This document shows, in pieces, positions 18,652-28,715 of a stretch of 38,658 bases of DNA; the first letter of the stretch is position 1, and each line of letters opens with the position of its first letter. Origin of the DNA: Endomicrobium sp. (GTDB taxonomy: Bacteria; Elusimicrobiota; Endomicrobiia; Endomicrobiales; Endomicrobiaceae); the NCBI GenBank assembly GCA_031278115.1, contig JAITKZ010000041.1, positions 1 through 38,658 of the forward strand, written 5' to 3'. The position numbers were made by a program, and so were the translations under genes. Under the pieces are notes generated by a model. The model did no database searches, had not been told where the DNA came from, and was given only the letters and a program-made list of their open reading frames with translations.

Positions 18652-21600
18652 ATGAGTATAATGAGATTGTCCGTAGACAGACCGGTTACAACAATAATGC
18701 TATTTTTGTCAATTGGACTTTTGGGTTTTATTTCATATACAAGAATTCCGCAAGAATTGTTTCCATCAATGGAATATCCTCAAATAACTATTGTAACAAG
18801 ATATAATGTCGCAGGTCCTGAAGAAGCAGAAAAGCTTATAAGTAAAATGGTTGAAGAAACTGCAGGCACTGTAAAGGTATTAAGAGAGTTTCTTCTAATT
18901 CAAAAGAAGGGGTTTCCATTGTTACATGCGAATTTAGATGGGGAACCAACATGGATTTTGCTGCTATGGACGTGCGCGAAAAGATAGATTTGATAAAAGA
19001 AAATTTGCCTAGAGAAGCCCTAGATCCAGTTGTTTTAAAGTACAATCCTACTCAAACCGAAGCTATGCTTCTTTCTGTAAGCTATAAAAATGGCGATTCT
19101 TCCGATCTAAGAATGGCTGAGCTCAGGCGCATGGCAAAGAGAAACATAAAGGATGAACTTGAACGTCTTGAAGGCGTTGCAAAAGTTGAACTTAGAGGTG
19201 GCGAAGAAAAAGAAATACTTGTTGAAATAGATAAAGGAAGACTTCTTGCCAATCAGGTTTCAATAACTGAAGTTGCCGCTTCTCTTGAAAATGCCAATAT
19301 AACATATCCCGCAGGTACAATAAAAGAAGAAAAACATGAATATTTGGTTAAGACTGTAGGTGAATTTCAAAGCATTGACGATATAGCCAATCTTTCTTTC
19401 TCAAAAGTTGACAATAATATAGACCACGTTCTCAGCACAAAAAGAGTTAAAAACAGAAAGCAGGAAACAGGTGATAAAATAATATTTTTAAAAGATATTG
19501 CGGAAGTAAAAGAAGCCCTTAAGGACAGAAAAGGGTATTCGCGTTATAATGGCAGTGAAAATATTTCAGTTGGCATTTACCAGCAGTCGGGATCAAATTT
19601 AATCAATTTATCAAAAGCAGTTCAGAAAAAACTTAAAGATATAAAAGAAAAAATTCCAGAAGATGTTGATATAAAAATAACTTCAGATCAGTCCGACTTT
19701 ATTAAAGAATCTCTTGCAAATTTATATTCAAATGGAATACAAGGAATATTACTTTCGTTCATCTTGCTGTATTTTTTTATGAAGAGCTTCATAGCGTCTA
19801 CAATAATAAACATAGCTATACCTGTGGCTCTTTGCAGCACTTTAAGTTTTATGTATTTTGGAGACATTTCTATAAACACTATGTCTTTAGGTGGTCTTAC
19901 CGTTGGAGTAGGAATGGTTATTGACAACTCAAACGTAGTGCTTGAAAATATTCTTATGCAGTTCCACAGGCTTAAAAGTATTCCCAATAAAAGAAAGAAT
20001 TTATAGAGCTACTAGCAGCTTGCTTGCTCCTATTATGAGTTCTACTCTTACAACTTTAGCTATTTTTATACCATTTGTTTTTGTCGCAGGTATGATAGGA
20101 CAGCTTTTTAAACAACTAGCACTAACAATTTCATTTTCGCTTGTATCGTCAATATTTACGGCTCTTTTTCTTGTTCCGCGTCTTGCACTTACAGCTGATT
20201 TGTCAAAGCAGTCTATTACTGCAGGCATGGACTCAATAAATAAATATTTTACGCCGCCGTTCAAGAAAGTTTTGGATTATAAAATCGGTAAGATAATGTC
20301 TATGACTTTCATTTACACAATCGTTGGCGTAGTTTGTTTTGCTCTAATTCCCAAAGCTTTTATGCCAAAAGTAGATGAAAGACGCTTTACTTTAAACATA
20401 ATAATGCCTCCAGATACTCCTTTAGAAGCTACAAATGCAGCTACAAAGAGAATAGAGAAGCTGATTTCGCAGTATCCGGAAATTAACGATATTTCTGTTA
20501 GCGTTGGTTCAACTGGAGACGATTCCGGTGTTGCCGCTATAGAATCTCTTGGAACGTACCAGTCAAGAATTGTAGGAAGACTACACAAAGAAGGAATTTC
20601 TACTGACGAACTTGTAGCAGACATATCAAATGAAATAAGAAAATTTAACATTAAAGGATTAGAAACCGAATTTATGACGCAGCAGGGGTTATTCGGCTCG
20701 GGTGTAGGCGCTGCTTCAGGCTTGATGATAGAAATAAGAGGAAGTGATTTGTCTATACTTAAACAAGCTTCCGATGGAATTCGCGATATTATGGAAAAAA
20801 TGCCTCAGTTTTACGGTATAAAACTTGACCCACCTGATGAAGTGCCTGAATTGAGACTCACGATAGACAGAGAGAGAGCATCTTTCATTCGGACTTTCAA
20901 CTCAAGATATTTCCGCCATGACTTTGGCAGCTATCAAAGGGTATATTGCCACAAAACTTAAAAGAAAAGACGATGAAATGGATGTAAGAGTAAGAATGCG
21001 TCCTGAAGATAGAGACAAACTCAGCAAAGTTATGGAAATGACCGCATATTCTCAATGGGGCATGACAATACAATTAAAACAAATAGCTCAGGCTAATTTT
21101 GTAAAAACTCTTCCTTCAATTAAAAGAATAGAAGGGGAGAGAACATATTTGCTCTCAGCTAATGTTAAGGGCAATTTTTCAAAAGCTGTTCAAGAAATAC
21201 AAACAATACTTGACGCAAGATACAACAATGAAAATGTTCATCGCGTTATTTCCGGTGAAATGCTTGCCATGAAAGAAGCATTGTCTCAGGTTTCTTTTGC
21301 ATTAGGACTTGGAGTTATAATTATTTTCATGGTTTTGGCTTCAGAATTTGAATCTTTATTTCAACCTATAATAGTTATGACTACTGTTCCTCTAGGAGTT
21401 GTAGGGGCTGCATTTGTATTATTTGTTACAGGGCAATCAATAAATTCTATTTCAATGCTTGGTTTTATAATGCTTGTAGGAAACGTGGTTAATATTCCTA
21501 TTTTGCTTGTTGATAGATTTAACATTATGTACGATGAAGAATTAAAAAAAGCTGATGGCAATCGTCCAGACATTTTGACGTTAAAAAAGAATGTTGTTGA

Positions 21601-21802
21601 AGTTACTGTCAATCATATAAGACCTATCACGATGACCACTCTTACAACAATTACAGGTCTTATTCCGCTTGCCGTTGGTTTTGGCGGTGGCGGTTCTACT
21701 AACCAGCCTATGGCAATAGCCGTTGTTGGAGGTTTATCTTTTGCATTAGTTCTTGCTTTGTTTTTTTTGTCCCTTATATATACCTTTACACAAAAGGTAT
21801 GA
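18652..21802 (+). pseudogene. RND efflux pump (AcrB/MdtC-like), second copy, three frameshifts
   Basis: The start is normal for an RND pump: ATG at 18652 gives MSIMRLSVDRPVTTIMLFLSIGLLG, and LFPSMEYPQI follows. The gene then needs three frame changes. One is near 18872, where one lost base would restore TVKGIKRVSS. The second is near 19970-20000, between the helix ending VVLENILMQFHR and APIMSSTLTTLAIFIPF. The third is near 20887, where the frame moves to FGLSTQDISAMTLAAIKGY. The C-terminal helices (VIIIFMVLASEFESLFQPII) reach TGA at 21802. All parts are present and in order, unlike the first copy, so this decay looks younger. Two RND genes behind one fusion protein recall MdtABC-type pumps. 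Confidence 0.88.
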
Positions 21803-21862
21803 GGAATTCTTCTTCCAGCGAACTTCTCACTTCCTTTAAGAATTGAAAGCTATGGGGGAATA

Positions 21863-22687
21863 TTGAAAATATTTCTAAGCTATGATTCTTTTATAATTTT
21901 AAAAAGAGCAGTTCTAAAAGTACTTATTTTAAGTACTGGTTTTATTGCTTTTATAATTTGTTTACTTGAACATAGTTTTTCAAACACAGTTGATATCAGT
22001 AGCTATGTTGCTGGAAACGGTTCAGGAGCTTATGATTGATGGTTCTTTTCCGGCAAGAGGTTTCTGGAAAAGTTAGTTTTGGAGTGCTTCTTAGAACATG
22101 GCGGAGGCGAATATAGAATAAAAACAAGTTATAACAAGAACACAATATTCGGGAATTTATCTGGATAAACAGAAGCAAGAGGGAAACCACAATATATGGG
22201 AATAGGAATTTTAGGAAGGTTTGGACTGTGGAATTAAAGGATGATGCAGGAAAAAAATAATAGATGAGATATATTTAGAATGTTCTGCAAAGATTGGGAA
22301 AACAGACTCAAGGTAAGTAATAAAGATATTGAAACAGAAGTTATAAATTTGATATGGATGGAACGTATTATGGATGACATATAGGTTGCGGATATATCAA
22401 AGATTTTAGATCTTGAGGGGTACTTCAAGTGGTTGCGTGTGCGTCAAGAATCTAAAGAAGCAAAACTTGTTACCAAAGATACAATAGATTTTGGCAAAGT
22501 AACTTCAAGTAGATTAAGACTAGGATCACGGAGCAGTTTTAAGTTGCTCCGATTTATAATGTCATTTACAGGAGAGTTTGGAATAAAAATTGAATTTGGT
22601 AATTTTAGAATGGAGTTAAGCGGAGAGTCTTACGTAGGAAAAAGAGAAGGTTTAGTTGGTTTGTTAAGGTTGGCATATCTGTTGTGA
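21863..22687 (+). pseudogene. Autotransporter-type outer-membrane beta-barrel, heavily decayed
   Basis: No long frame exists here, but pieces in three frames follow the order of an autotransporter C-terminal barrel. A TTG at 21863 after GGGGGAA starts a signal-peptide-like stretch (VLKVLILSTGFIAFIICL), then YVAGNGSGAYD and a TGA. FFSGKRFLEK and FLEHGGGEY follow, then a TAA, then QYMGIGILGRFGLW and another TAA. Shifted frames give EIYLECSAKIGKT and KFDMDGTYYG, a TGA, then HIGCGYIKD. The last part (TIDFGKVTSSRLRLGSR, ESYVGKREGLVGL) runs to TGA at 22687. The patterns are typical of these barrels (F-x-E-x-G-x-G-x-Y, G-x-G-x-L-G-R, S-R-L-R-L-G). No passenger domain is seen, so it was deleted or was always short. 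Confidence 0.72.
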
Positions 22688-22754
22688 TATAAAGTTAGCA
22701 ACTAAAGAATTTCGCATATCAATATTATTGTCCTATAAAATAATTTATTCCTCA

Positions 22755-22783
22755 ATGACAAAACGTTGTAAAAATTGTACAAT
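22755..22783 (+). promoter_or_regulatory. Sigma-70 promoter of typA
   Basis: ATGACA (22755-22760, five of six consensus bases) is separated by exactly 17 bases from TACAAT (22778-22783, five of six). Transcription should start near 22790, only a few bases before the hairpin at 22795-22823. It lies in the gap after the decayed barrel gene. Confidence 0.55.
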
Positions 22784-22794
22784 TACAAAAAGGT

Positions 22795-22823
22795 AAAACG
22801 ACCAGTTGTGAAGGTCGTTTTTT
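22795..22823 (+). terminator. Terminator-like hairpin in the typA leader
   Basis: AAAACGACC (22795-22803) and GGTCGTTTT (22813-22821) form a perfect nine-pair stem with a nine-base loop, and the T run extends to 22823. It has the shape of an intrinsic terminator, but it sits downstream of the predicted typA promoter and 17 bases before the typA ATG. It either ends transcripts coming from upstream or acts in the typA leader itself. Confidence 0.6.
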
Positions 22824-22840
22824 GATAAACAGGACAAAGT

Positions 22841-24673
22841 ATGAAAAGAAATGATGTAAGAAATGTTGCAATTATAGCTCACGTTGACCATGGTAAGACT
22901 ACAATAATAGACTCTTTGTTAAAGTTTTCAGGTCAGTTCACTGTTAAAAATGATGAAGCTCAAGATATGGTTTTGGACTCTAATCCTCTTGAAAGGGAGA
23001 GGGGGATTACAATTCTTGCAAAATGCACTTCAGTAAATTACCGAGGAAACACCATAAATATAGTAGATACTCCAGGACACGCAGACTTTGGTAGCGAAGT
23101 TGAAAGGGCGTTGAAAATGGTAGATGGCGCTATACTTATGGTAGATGCTGTTGAAGGGACTATGCCGCAAACAAGATTTGTTTTGAGAAAAGCTTTAGCA
23201 TTGGGATTAAAACCTATAGTAGTTATAAACAAAATGGACAGACCAAACGCAGCTCCAAGTGCGGTAGTAGATAACGTTTTTGATTTGTTTATGAAACTAG
23301 GTGCTACTGATGAACAGCTTGATTTTCCTATACTTTATGCTTCCGGACGCGAAGGCTGGGCAAGTACGGATATGAACACAAAAGGCAAAGATATAGAGCC
23401 TGTGTTTGCGATGATTATGTCCCATGTTCCGCCTCCTGATGCTGACGAGAACAAACCGTTACAAATGCAGATAACAATGCTTGACTATAACAACTTTTTA
23501 GGAAGCGTTGGTATAGGAAGAATTTTAAACGGATCTGTTAAAAAAGGACAGACTATAGCTCTTGTAAATGAGCAAAATGTTGATTCTCCAAAAATAACAA
23601 AAGCTGTTCGCATAGATAAATTCTATGGGCTTGGCAAGCAAGAAGTTGAAGAAGCAAAAGCCGGAGATATAGTTTCTATAGCAGGGCTTGAAGGTGTTGA
23701 AGTCGGCGATACTGTATGTAATGTGGATAATATATTGCCGTTGCCTCGTCTTTCCATAGATGAACCGACTGTTTCAATGAACTTTCTTATAAATGATTCT
23801 CCTTTTGCAGGGCGTGAAGGAAAGTTTTTAACTAGTAGGCACATAAAAGCAAGGCTTGAAAAAGAAGCTCAAACAAATGTGGGATTAAAAATAGAAGTGC
23901 TTGAAGGTGAAGGTAGATTTAAAGTTTCTGGAAGAGGGGAGCTGCATTTAACTGTTTTAATTGAAACCATGCGACGTGAAGGTTTTGAACTTTCTGTTTC
24001 TTCGCCGGAAGTTATTTATAAAGAAATAGATGGTAAGCTCTGTGAACCTATGGAATTTCTTACATTAGATATAGAAAGCGAATACCAAGGTGCTGTTTTT
24101 GAGCTTGTAGGAAAACGTTCTGCAAAGCTTGAAAATATGGTAAGCGAAGGCGAAAACAGAATCCGTCTTGAATATATAATTCCTTCAAGAGCTTTGATAG
24201 GTTTTAAAAATGAGTTTTTAACAAGTACTAGAGGTCAAGGCATAATGCATCACAGTTTTTACGATTATATGCCTAAAGTTAATGTTGCGGATTTAAGAAC
24301 AAACGGTGTGTTTATAGCTAAAGAGCAAGGGAAGACTACGGCTTACGCATTAGACAATCTTCAAATAAGCGGTCAGCTTTTTGTAGGACCTGGAGTTGAA
24401 GTTTACGAAGGTATGATAGTAGGACAGAACTCAAGAGAAAACGATTTAGTTGTAAATCCCTACAAACTTAAAAAGCTAAGTAATATGAGAAGTAAAAGTG
24501 CTGATGACGCTCCTATGCTTACGCCTCCAAGAATTATGAACCTTGAACAAGCGGTAGAATATATTGCTCCTGATGAGCTTGTAGAGGTAACTCCAATTTC
24601 TGTGCGTTTAAGAAAGAAGATTTTAAATCATTTGTTAAGAAAACGTTCTTCGCAGAATGAAGCTGACGAATAA
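22841..24673 (+). CDS. typA: Ribosome-associated GTPase TypA/BipA
   Basis: TypA (BipA) is a translation-factor-like GTPase that binds ribosomes and helps 50S assembly, mostly under cold or other stress. The 610 residues are typical. GTPase motifs are complete: HVDHGKTT (G1), the switch region with [17 protein letters not shown] (G3) and NKMDR (G4). The EF-G-like domains II, III and V follow, with [20 protein letters not shown], and the family-specific C-terminal domain includes TRGQGIMHH. The ATG at 22841 follows GACAAAGT, with no strong ribosome binding site beyond AGGA at 22831. It is monocistronic as far as can be seen and intact. Confidence 0.96.
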   Translation: MKRNDVRNVAIIAHVDHGKTTIIDSLLKFSGQFTVKNDEAQDMVLDSNPLERERGITILAKCTSVNYRGNTINIVDTPGHADFGSEVERALKMVDGAILMVDAVEGTMPQTRFVLRKALALGLKPIVVINKMDRPNAAPSAVVDNVFDLFMKLGATDEQLDFPILYASGREGWASTDMNTKGKDIEPVFAMIMSHVPPPDADENKPLQMQITMLDYNNFLGSVGIGRILNGSVKKGQTIALVNEQNVDSPKITKAVRIDKFYGLGKQEVEEAKAGDIVSIAGLEGVEVGDTVCNVDNILPLPRLSIDEPTVSMNFLINDSPFAGREGKFLTSRHIKARLEKEAQTNVGLKIEVLEGEGRFKVSGRGELHLTVLIETMRREGFELSVSSPEVIYKEIDGKLCEPMEFLTLDIESEYQGAVFELVGKRSAKLENMVSEGENRIRLEYIIPSRALIGFKNEFLTSTRGQGIMHHSFYDYMPKVNVADLRTNGVFIAKEQGKTTAYALDNLQISGQLFVGPGVEVYEGMIVGQNSRENDLVVNPYKLKKLSNMRSKSADDAPMLTPPRIMNLEQAVEYIAPDELVEVTPISVRLRKKILNHLLRKRSSQNEADE

Positions 24674-24831
24674 ATAGTATTTTTATTGTAGTCCATAGAC
24701 TATGTCTGACATTTGTTATTTTGCGCGTATAATCTAGGATTTTTGTCGTTAAAATTGAAAATCTAAATTATCTTGTTAGGCTAAATCTCTACAACTGATC
24801 TATTATTTGTTCCAATTGAATATTATTGTTA

Positions 24832-25942
24832 CTATGTCCTAGCATTGATAAGAGTGATAAGAGAAAGTTTCTTCTTGTATTTTTTATAGTATATTAACGC
24901 ATCTTTTATTTGCACTTCATTTTCAGCACTGCGTACTATCCTCCAGCAGTTAAGATATGTAAGAGAACCCTTTTGTTCATCAGGTTCATCATTAAGGATC
25001 TTAAATACTTTATCTTTTAGATCCTTTATCAAACTCTTAATCTTCTTTAAGCATGAGCGTCCCATAGATTCACAAAGTGGTTTGATATCCTTTTCTGTAT
25101 CTTCCAACGTTGAACCACACTCCTTATAGTACTTAAATGCGTTCCTATATGAAGATATTGCTTTTTTTTACCATTTTCTTCAGAATAGTACTCCTCAGCC
25201 TCGTAAAAGTTAGAAGTAGCAGTCTCAAAGAATTCTAAAGCTAAACTCTTTCGGTTGCTGGATATCGTAGTCATTATTATGGGATCGTCACTATTAACGC
25301 TTTTTGGTACTTCAAACAACATAGAGTAACAAAAAATAAAGGAAACGGATACTAAGATTACGATTGGGATGGTCGGTGCGCTTAGAAGTCCACCAGAATA
25401 GGTAATTAGTCTTGCAAAACTCATAAGTGTCACACTACCCTCTATAATTTTAATACTACCTTTGAACTTATAGAATATGTCTTTATTAGTGTGGTAAAGA
25501 GGAGAAATATCCACCAATGGTTCAATAAGTTTAGGGAGAGAAACTTTGTCTGCGTAGCTTAGAGCTAAAAGTTTGCTCATACCAATAAACAGATTATGCT
25601 CTTTGGTGAGTTCATACCCCTTGGACAAATAAGCAAATCCTTCTATTATATTACCAGATATATTACCAGAAGAGATAGCTTCTTTAATCGTAAATATTCC
25701 TCGTAGTCTATCATATCCTATTGCCAGCGCTATATTTTTAAAAATAGCGCATTCCAGTGTGATTGGAGAGATATCTCCTTGTATAAAAAATCTAGTAGCT
25801 TCTCTATAATTGAAAGACTTGCAAAGCCTGTCCAGCTTTGAGAATACATACATCCGCCTTTCCCTATTGTAATTACGCCACTGTCAACAGCTTCTGCTTG
25901 TGAAGACAGTACTAAGAAAGCAAAGGATAATGCTAAACACAT
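24832..25942 (-). pseudogene. Exported or membrane protein of unknown function, two frameshifts
   Basis: Three overlapping minus-strand frames belong to one gene. The first (from ATG at 25942) is a signal peptide, MCLALSFAFLVLSSQAEAVDSG; an in-frame KKF upstream suggests the original start was a few codons earlier, now ATA. The second frame takes over near 25885 (NYNRERRMYVFSKLDRL) and has one membrane segment (PTIPIVILVSVSFIFCYSMLF). The third begins at a run of eight A on the coding strand (25162-25169) and reads AISSYRNAFKYYKECG to the stop at 24832. With nine A, frames two and three join into a tetratricopeptide-like helical stretch (FYEAEEYYSEENGKKKAISS). I recognise no specific family. 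It is the only minus-strand gene here. Confidence 0.65.
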
Positions 25943-26404
25943 AAATTTCTTTATTATGCCGTTCGTAAAACGTATCCTTTACAGGTTTTTACTTCCTATC
26001 TTGTTTATACTGAAATTTTTTATTAGGGTTTCATAAATTTGTAAATTTTTCATAAAAACTGTAAGGCTTAAGTCTATTGATTAAGGAAGAAAGGTAAGAT
26101 TTAATAGTGAAAATAAGAAAAAAGGGAGGGACATTTTCTGAGTTTTCTTACTAAATTTAAGATTGTCGTCTGATATAGACAAAAGAATTTTGTCTTTGGC
26201 GTTATAGTTTTATAAGAAGTTAAAGACACTCAAATAATTGCGTTTTCCAGAACACTCTAAATGATATAATCAGATAAGGGCATGTCAATGATGATGTTGG
26301 ATTTTCAGTTTATAAATATTATAATATTCTTGGTCCTAGTCGCTAAATAAGTGTAGTCCTTTCTAAAAATCTATTTGAAAATTCAATTTAAATTAGGCGG
26401 GCAA
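25943..26404. other. Intergenic region between divergent genes
   Basis: This 460-base stretch separates the minus-strand pseudogene from the envelope block on the plus strand. It contains no credible gene. There is a perfect eight-pair hairpin with a three-base loop at 26177-26195 (AGACAAAA / TTTTGTCT), too weak and T-poor to call a terminator, and the promoter at 26265-26270. It may hold remains of a lost gene, but I recognise none. Confidence 0.5.
26262..26270 (+). promoter_or_regulatory. Extended -10 promoter of the envelope gene block
   Basis: TGATATAAT at 26262-26270 is a perfect -10 hexamer with the TGn extension. The best -35 candidate, TTTTCC at 26243-26248 with a 16-base spacer, is weak, as usual for extended -10 promoters. 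Transcription would start near 26277, leaving a leader of about 130 bases before the glycosyltransferase ATG. Confidence 0.4.
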
Positions 26405-27169
26405 ATGATAAATATTTCCGCTTACATTCTGACAAAAAACGAAGAAAAACATATAAGAGAATGTATAGAAAGCCTTAAATGGGCTGACGAAATTGTAATT
26501 GTTGACGATTTCAGCGCAGATTCTACTGTTGAAATATCAAAGAGTATAGGCTGTAAAGTGGTTCAGAGCAAATTTGAATATTTCGGCAAGCAGAGAAACT
26601 TTGCTTTAACCCAATGTTCTAATAACTGGGTTATATGTCTTGATGCCGATGAAAGAATTACTACTGAATTAAAAGAAGAAATAGAACAAGAGCTTAAAAA
26701 TACTCCAAGAGCTGATGTTTTTATCGCTCCAAGAAAGAGTAAGTTTATAAACAGATGGATACTGCATTCAGGTTGGTATCCAGATTACAGGCACCCTGTT
26801 TTATTCAACAAGAATAAAATGAAATATAAAGACCAGTTAGTTCACGAAGACATTGAATACAACGGCGAAAAAGTTTATTTTAAAGGAGATATTCTCCATT
26901 ATCCATACGACAGTATAAAACAATTTGTTAAAAAGTCTGACTTTTATACTGATTTGCGTTCAAAAGAAATGTTTGAAGGTGGGAAAAAATTTAAAATTTT
27001 AAATCTATTTGTAAATCCAAGCGTTATGTTTTTTAAGATGTATATAATAAAGAAGGGGTTTCTTGACGGTCTGACAGGGCTTATAGTTGCATTATTGTAT
27101 TCGTCCTTCTATACATTGATGAAGTACATAAAGCTTTGGGAACTTGAAAATAAATGCTCAAATTTTTAA
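26405..27169 (+). CDS. Family 2 glycosyltransferase, LPS core type (WaaE/KdtX-like)
   Basis: A GT2 fold enzyme, probably adding a sugar to the lipopolysaccharide core at the cytoplasmic face of the inner membrane. The N-terminal ISAYILTKNEEKHIRECIES and EIVIVDDFSADSTVEI are the nucleotide-sugar binding part, CLDADERIT is the metal-binding DxD-like site, and the segment NRWILHSGWYPDYRHPVLF is characteristic of the WaaE/KdtX group. The ATG at 26405 (255 codons with the stop) is preferred because the family starts right before ISAYILTKNEE; an upstream TTG at 26375 would add ten residues. It overlaps lpxK by 16 bases. Its neighbours lpxK and gmhB support a lipopolysaccharide role. It is intact. 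Confidence 0.82.
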   Translation: MINISAYILTKNEEKHIRECIESLKWADEIVIVDDFSADSTVEISKSIGCKVVQSKFEYFGKQRNFALTQCSNNWVICLDADERITTELKEEIEQELKNTPRADVFIAPRKSKFINRWILHSGWYPDYRHPVLFNKNKMKYKDQLVHEDIEYNGEKVYFKGDILHYPYDSIKQFVKKSDFYTDLRSKEMFEGGKKFKILNLFVNPSVMFFKMYIIKKGFLDGLTGLIVALLYSSFYTLMKYIKLWELENKCSNF

Positions 27170-28182
27170 AAGTTGCTTTATATCCAATTTCTTTAATTTA
27201 TGCCGTTTTATTAAAAGCTGATAGAAAATTTACTACTGCCAAAACGCTGCCTAAACCTGTAATAAGTGTAGGAAATATAACTTATGGCGGTACAGGTAAA
27301 ACTCCGATAGTCATAGAGTTGTTGGAGTTCCTTGCGGTAAATAAATTCAAATCTACAGTCTTAACGCGTGGTTATTTAAGAAAAGCTAAAATTCCAATGC
27401 TTTTGAAAAATGGTGCGTCAGATGTTTGTGCTATAGCAAGCGGTGATGAACCTCTCCTGATAGCAAAAAGCGTACCGAAGACAATTGTTATTGTTGGTGC
27501 TGACAGATATAACAATGCTTTAATGTTTGGCTCTGAAGCAAATCCAGCCGTTTATGTTTTAGATGATGGATTTCAACATTGGAAAATAAAAAGAGATTTA
27601 GATATAGTTTGCATCAATGCTGCTAATCCTTTTGGAAATGGTATGCTTATTCCTTCTGGAATCTTGCGGGAAAAACCTAAATCGCTAAAGAGGGCTGATG
27701 TTATAGTTGTTACCAATTGCGATATGGTTTCAAAAGGCAATGTTAATAAACTTGAAAAAAGGCTGTTTGAGTTGTCAGGAAAGGAAGCGGTTTTAACATT
27801 TTACGGTGATTTTAAATACAAAAAAATTGATTTAAAAACAGATTTTAATGTTGAACTTTTAAAGAAATCTAAAGTTTATTCTTTAAGCGCGACAGGTTTT
27901 TCTCAAGGCTTTAAAAATTCTATAGAGAAATCCGGTATAACTTTAAAAGATAGTATAATTTTAAGAGACCACAGCCAATACGACAACTATGAATTAAATA
28001 AGTTGATTTCTCAAAAGGAGAAAGATGCTTACTTTGTTGTAACTGCTAAAGACGCAGTTAAATTACAAAATGTTGATGCTAAAACAAAAGAAAAAATTTC
28101 TGTTCTTATGATTAAGCCACAGTTTATAAAAGGAAAAGAACAATGGGAAAAAGCAATATTAAAGTGCCTGCAGTCTTTTTAG
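27154..28182 (+). CDS. lpxK: Tetraacyldisaccharide 4'-kinase LpxK
   Basis: LpxK phosphorylates the 4' position of the lipid A disaccharide at the inner membrane. It has 342 residues, normal length. After an N-terminal hydrophobic helix (FLKVALYPISLIYAVLL), the P-loop is SVGNITYGGTGKTP, followed by LTRGY, SGDEPLLIAK, DDGFQHWKIKRDLDIV and GILREKPKSLKRAD, all typical of the family. The start overlaps the glycosyltransferase and the end overlaps gmhB by 40 bases, so the three are likely translated together. Its integrity implies that the cell still makes lipid A. No other lpx gene is in the window. Confidence 0.95.
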   Translation: MLKFLKVALYPISLIYAVLLKADRKFTTAKTLPKPVISVGNITYGGTGKTPIVIELLEFLAVNKFKSTVLTRGYLRKAKIPMLLKNGASDVCAIASGDEPLLIAKSVPKTIVIVGADRYNNALMFGSEANPAVYVLDDGFQHWKIKRDLDIVCINAANPFGNGMLIPSGILREKPKSLKRADVIVVTNCDMVSKGNVNKLEKRLFELSGKEAVLTFYGDFKYKKIDLKTDFNVELLKKSKVYSLSATGFSQGFKNSIEKSGITLKDSIILRDHSQYDNYELNKLISQKEKDAYFVVTAKDAVKLQNVDAKTKEKISVLMIKPQFIKGKEQWEKAILKCLQSF

Positions 28183-28715
28183 ATCGCGACGGCACAGTTA
28201 TTTTTGATAAAAATTATTTAAGTTCGCTTGAGCAAGTAAAGCTTTACTCTTATGCGGCAGATAGTATAAACAGATTGCGCGCAGTAGGTTTTAAGGTTAT
28301 TATAGTTACAAATCAATCTGGAGTTGCAAGAGGAATGTTTACCGAACAGGATTTGCAAAAAATCCATGAAAGATTTGTATTTTTGCTTAAAAAAGCTGGA
28401 GCTGAAGTAGACGCTATTTATTATTGTCCGCATATTGATGAAGATTCTTGTAATTGTAGGAAACCAAAGCCGGGAATGGTTTTGCAAAGCGCTAAAGATT
28501 TTAATATAGACCTTGAAAAATCTTATACAGTTGGTGACAGCATAAAAGATTATTTGCTTGGATACAATACAGGAGGTAAAGGTATTTTGGTTCTTACGGG
28601 ACATGGTAAAAAACAGCAGACAAAAATAGCGCAAGAAAAAATTAAACCTATGGCTGTGTGTAAAACTTTAAAAGAGGCGGTTAGTTTAATAATTAAAGAT
28701 GCGAAAAAGAACTAA
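28143..28715 (+). CDS. gmhB: D,D-heptose 1,7-bisphosphate phosphatase GmhB (HAD family)
   Basis: GmhB removes the C7 phosphate during ADP-heptose synthesis for the LPS core. The 190 residues carry the HAD motifs DRDGTV (nucleophile Asp14 and acid Asp16), TNQSG (motif II), the lysine of RKPKPGM, and GDSIKDYLLG (motif IV). A zinc site CPHIDEDSCNC is typical of GmhB and of the related histidinol-phosphatase domain of HisB. It sits in an LPS gene block, which favours GmhB. Because the his operon here lacks a histidinol phosphatase, a second role in histidine synthesis is possible but not shown. It overlaps its neighbours on both sides. Confidence 0.85.
   Translation: MGKSNIKVPAVFLDRDGTVIFDKNYLSSLEQVKLYSYAADSINRLRAVGFKVIIVTNQSGVARGMFTEQDLQKIHERFVFLLKKAGAEVDAIYYCPHIDEDSCNCRKPKPGMVLQSAKDFNIDLEKSYTVGDSIKDYLLGYNTGGKGILVLTGHGKKQQTKIAQEKIKPMAVCKTLKEAVSLIIKDAKKN

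Noticed and set aside
24674..24831. Gap after typA searched for a terminator or small RNA
   Set aside because: Only a five-pair TAGTC/GACTA hairpin without a T run was found.
26177..26195. Perfect eight-pair hairpin in the divergent intergenic region
   Set aside because: It has a three-base loop, an AT-rich stem and only three T behind it, with no gene ending nearby that would need it.
28218..28634. Minus-strand frame opposite gmhB (138 codons)
   Set aside because: It shows no family pattern and lies within an intact HAD phosphatase gene.
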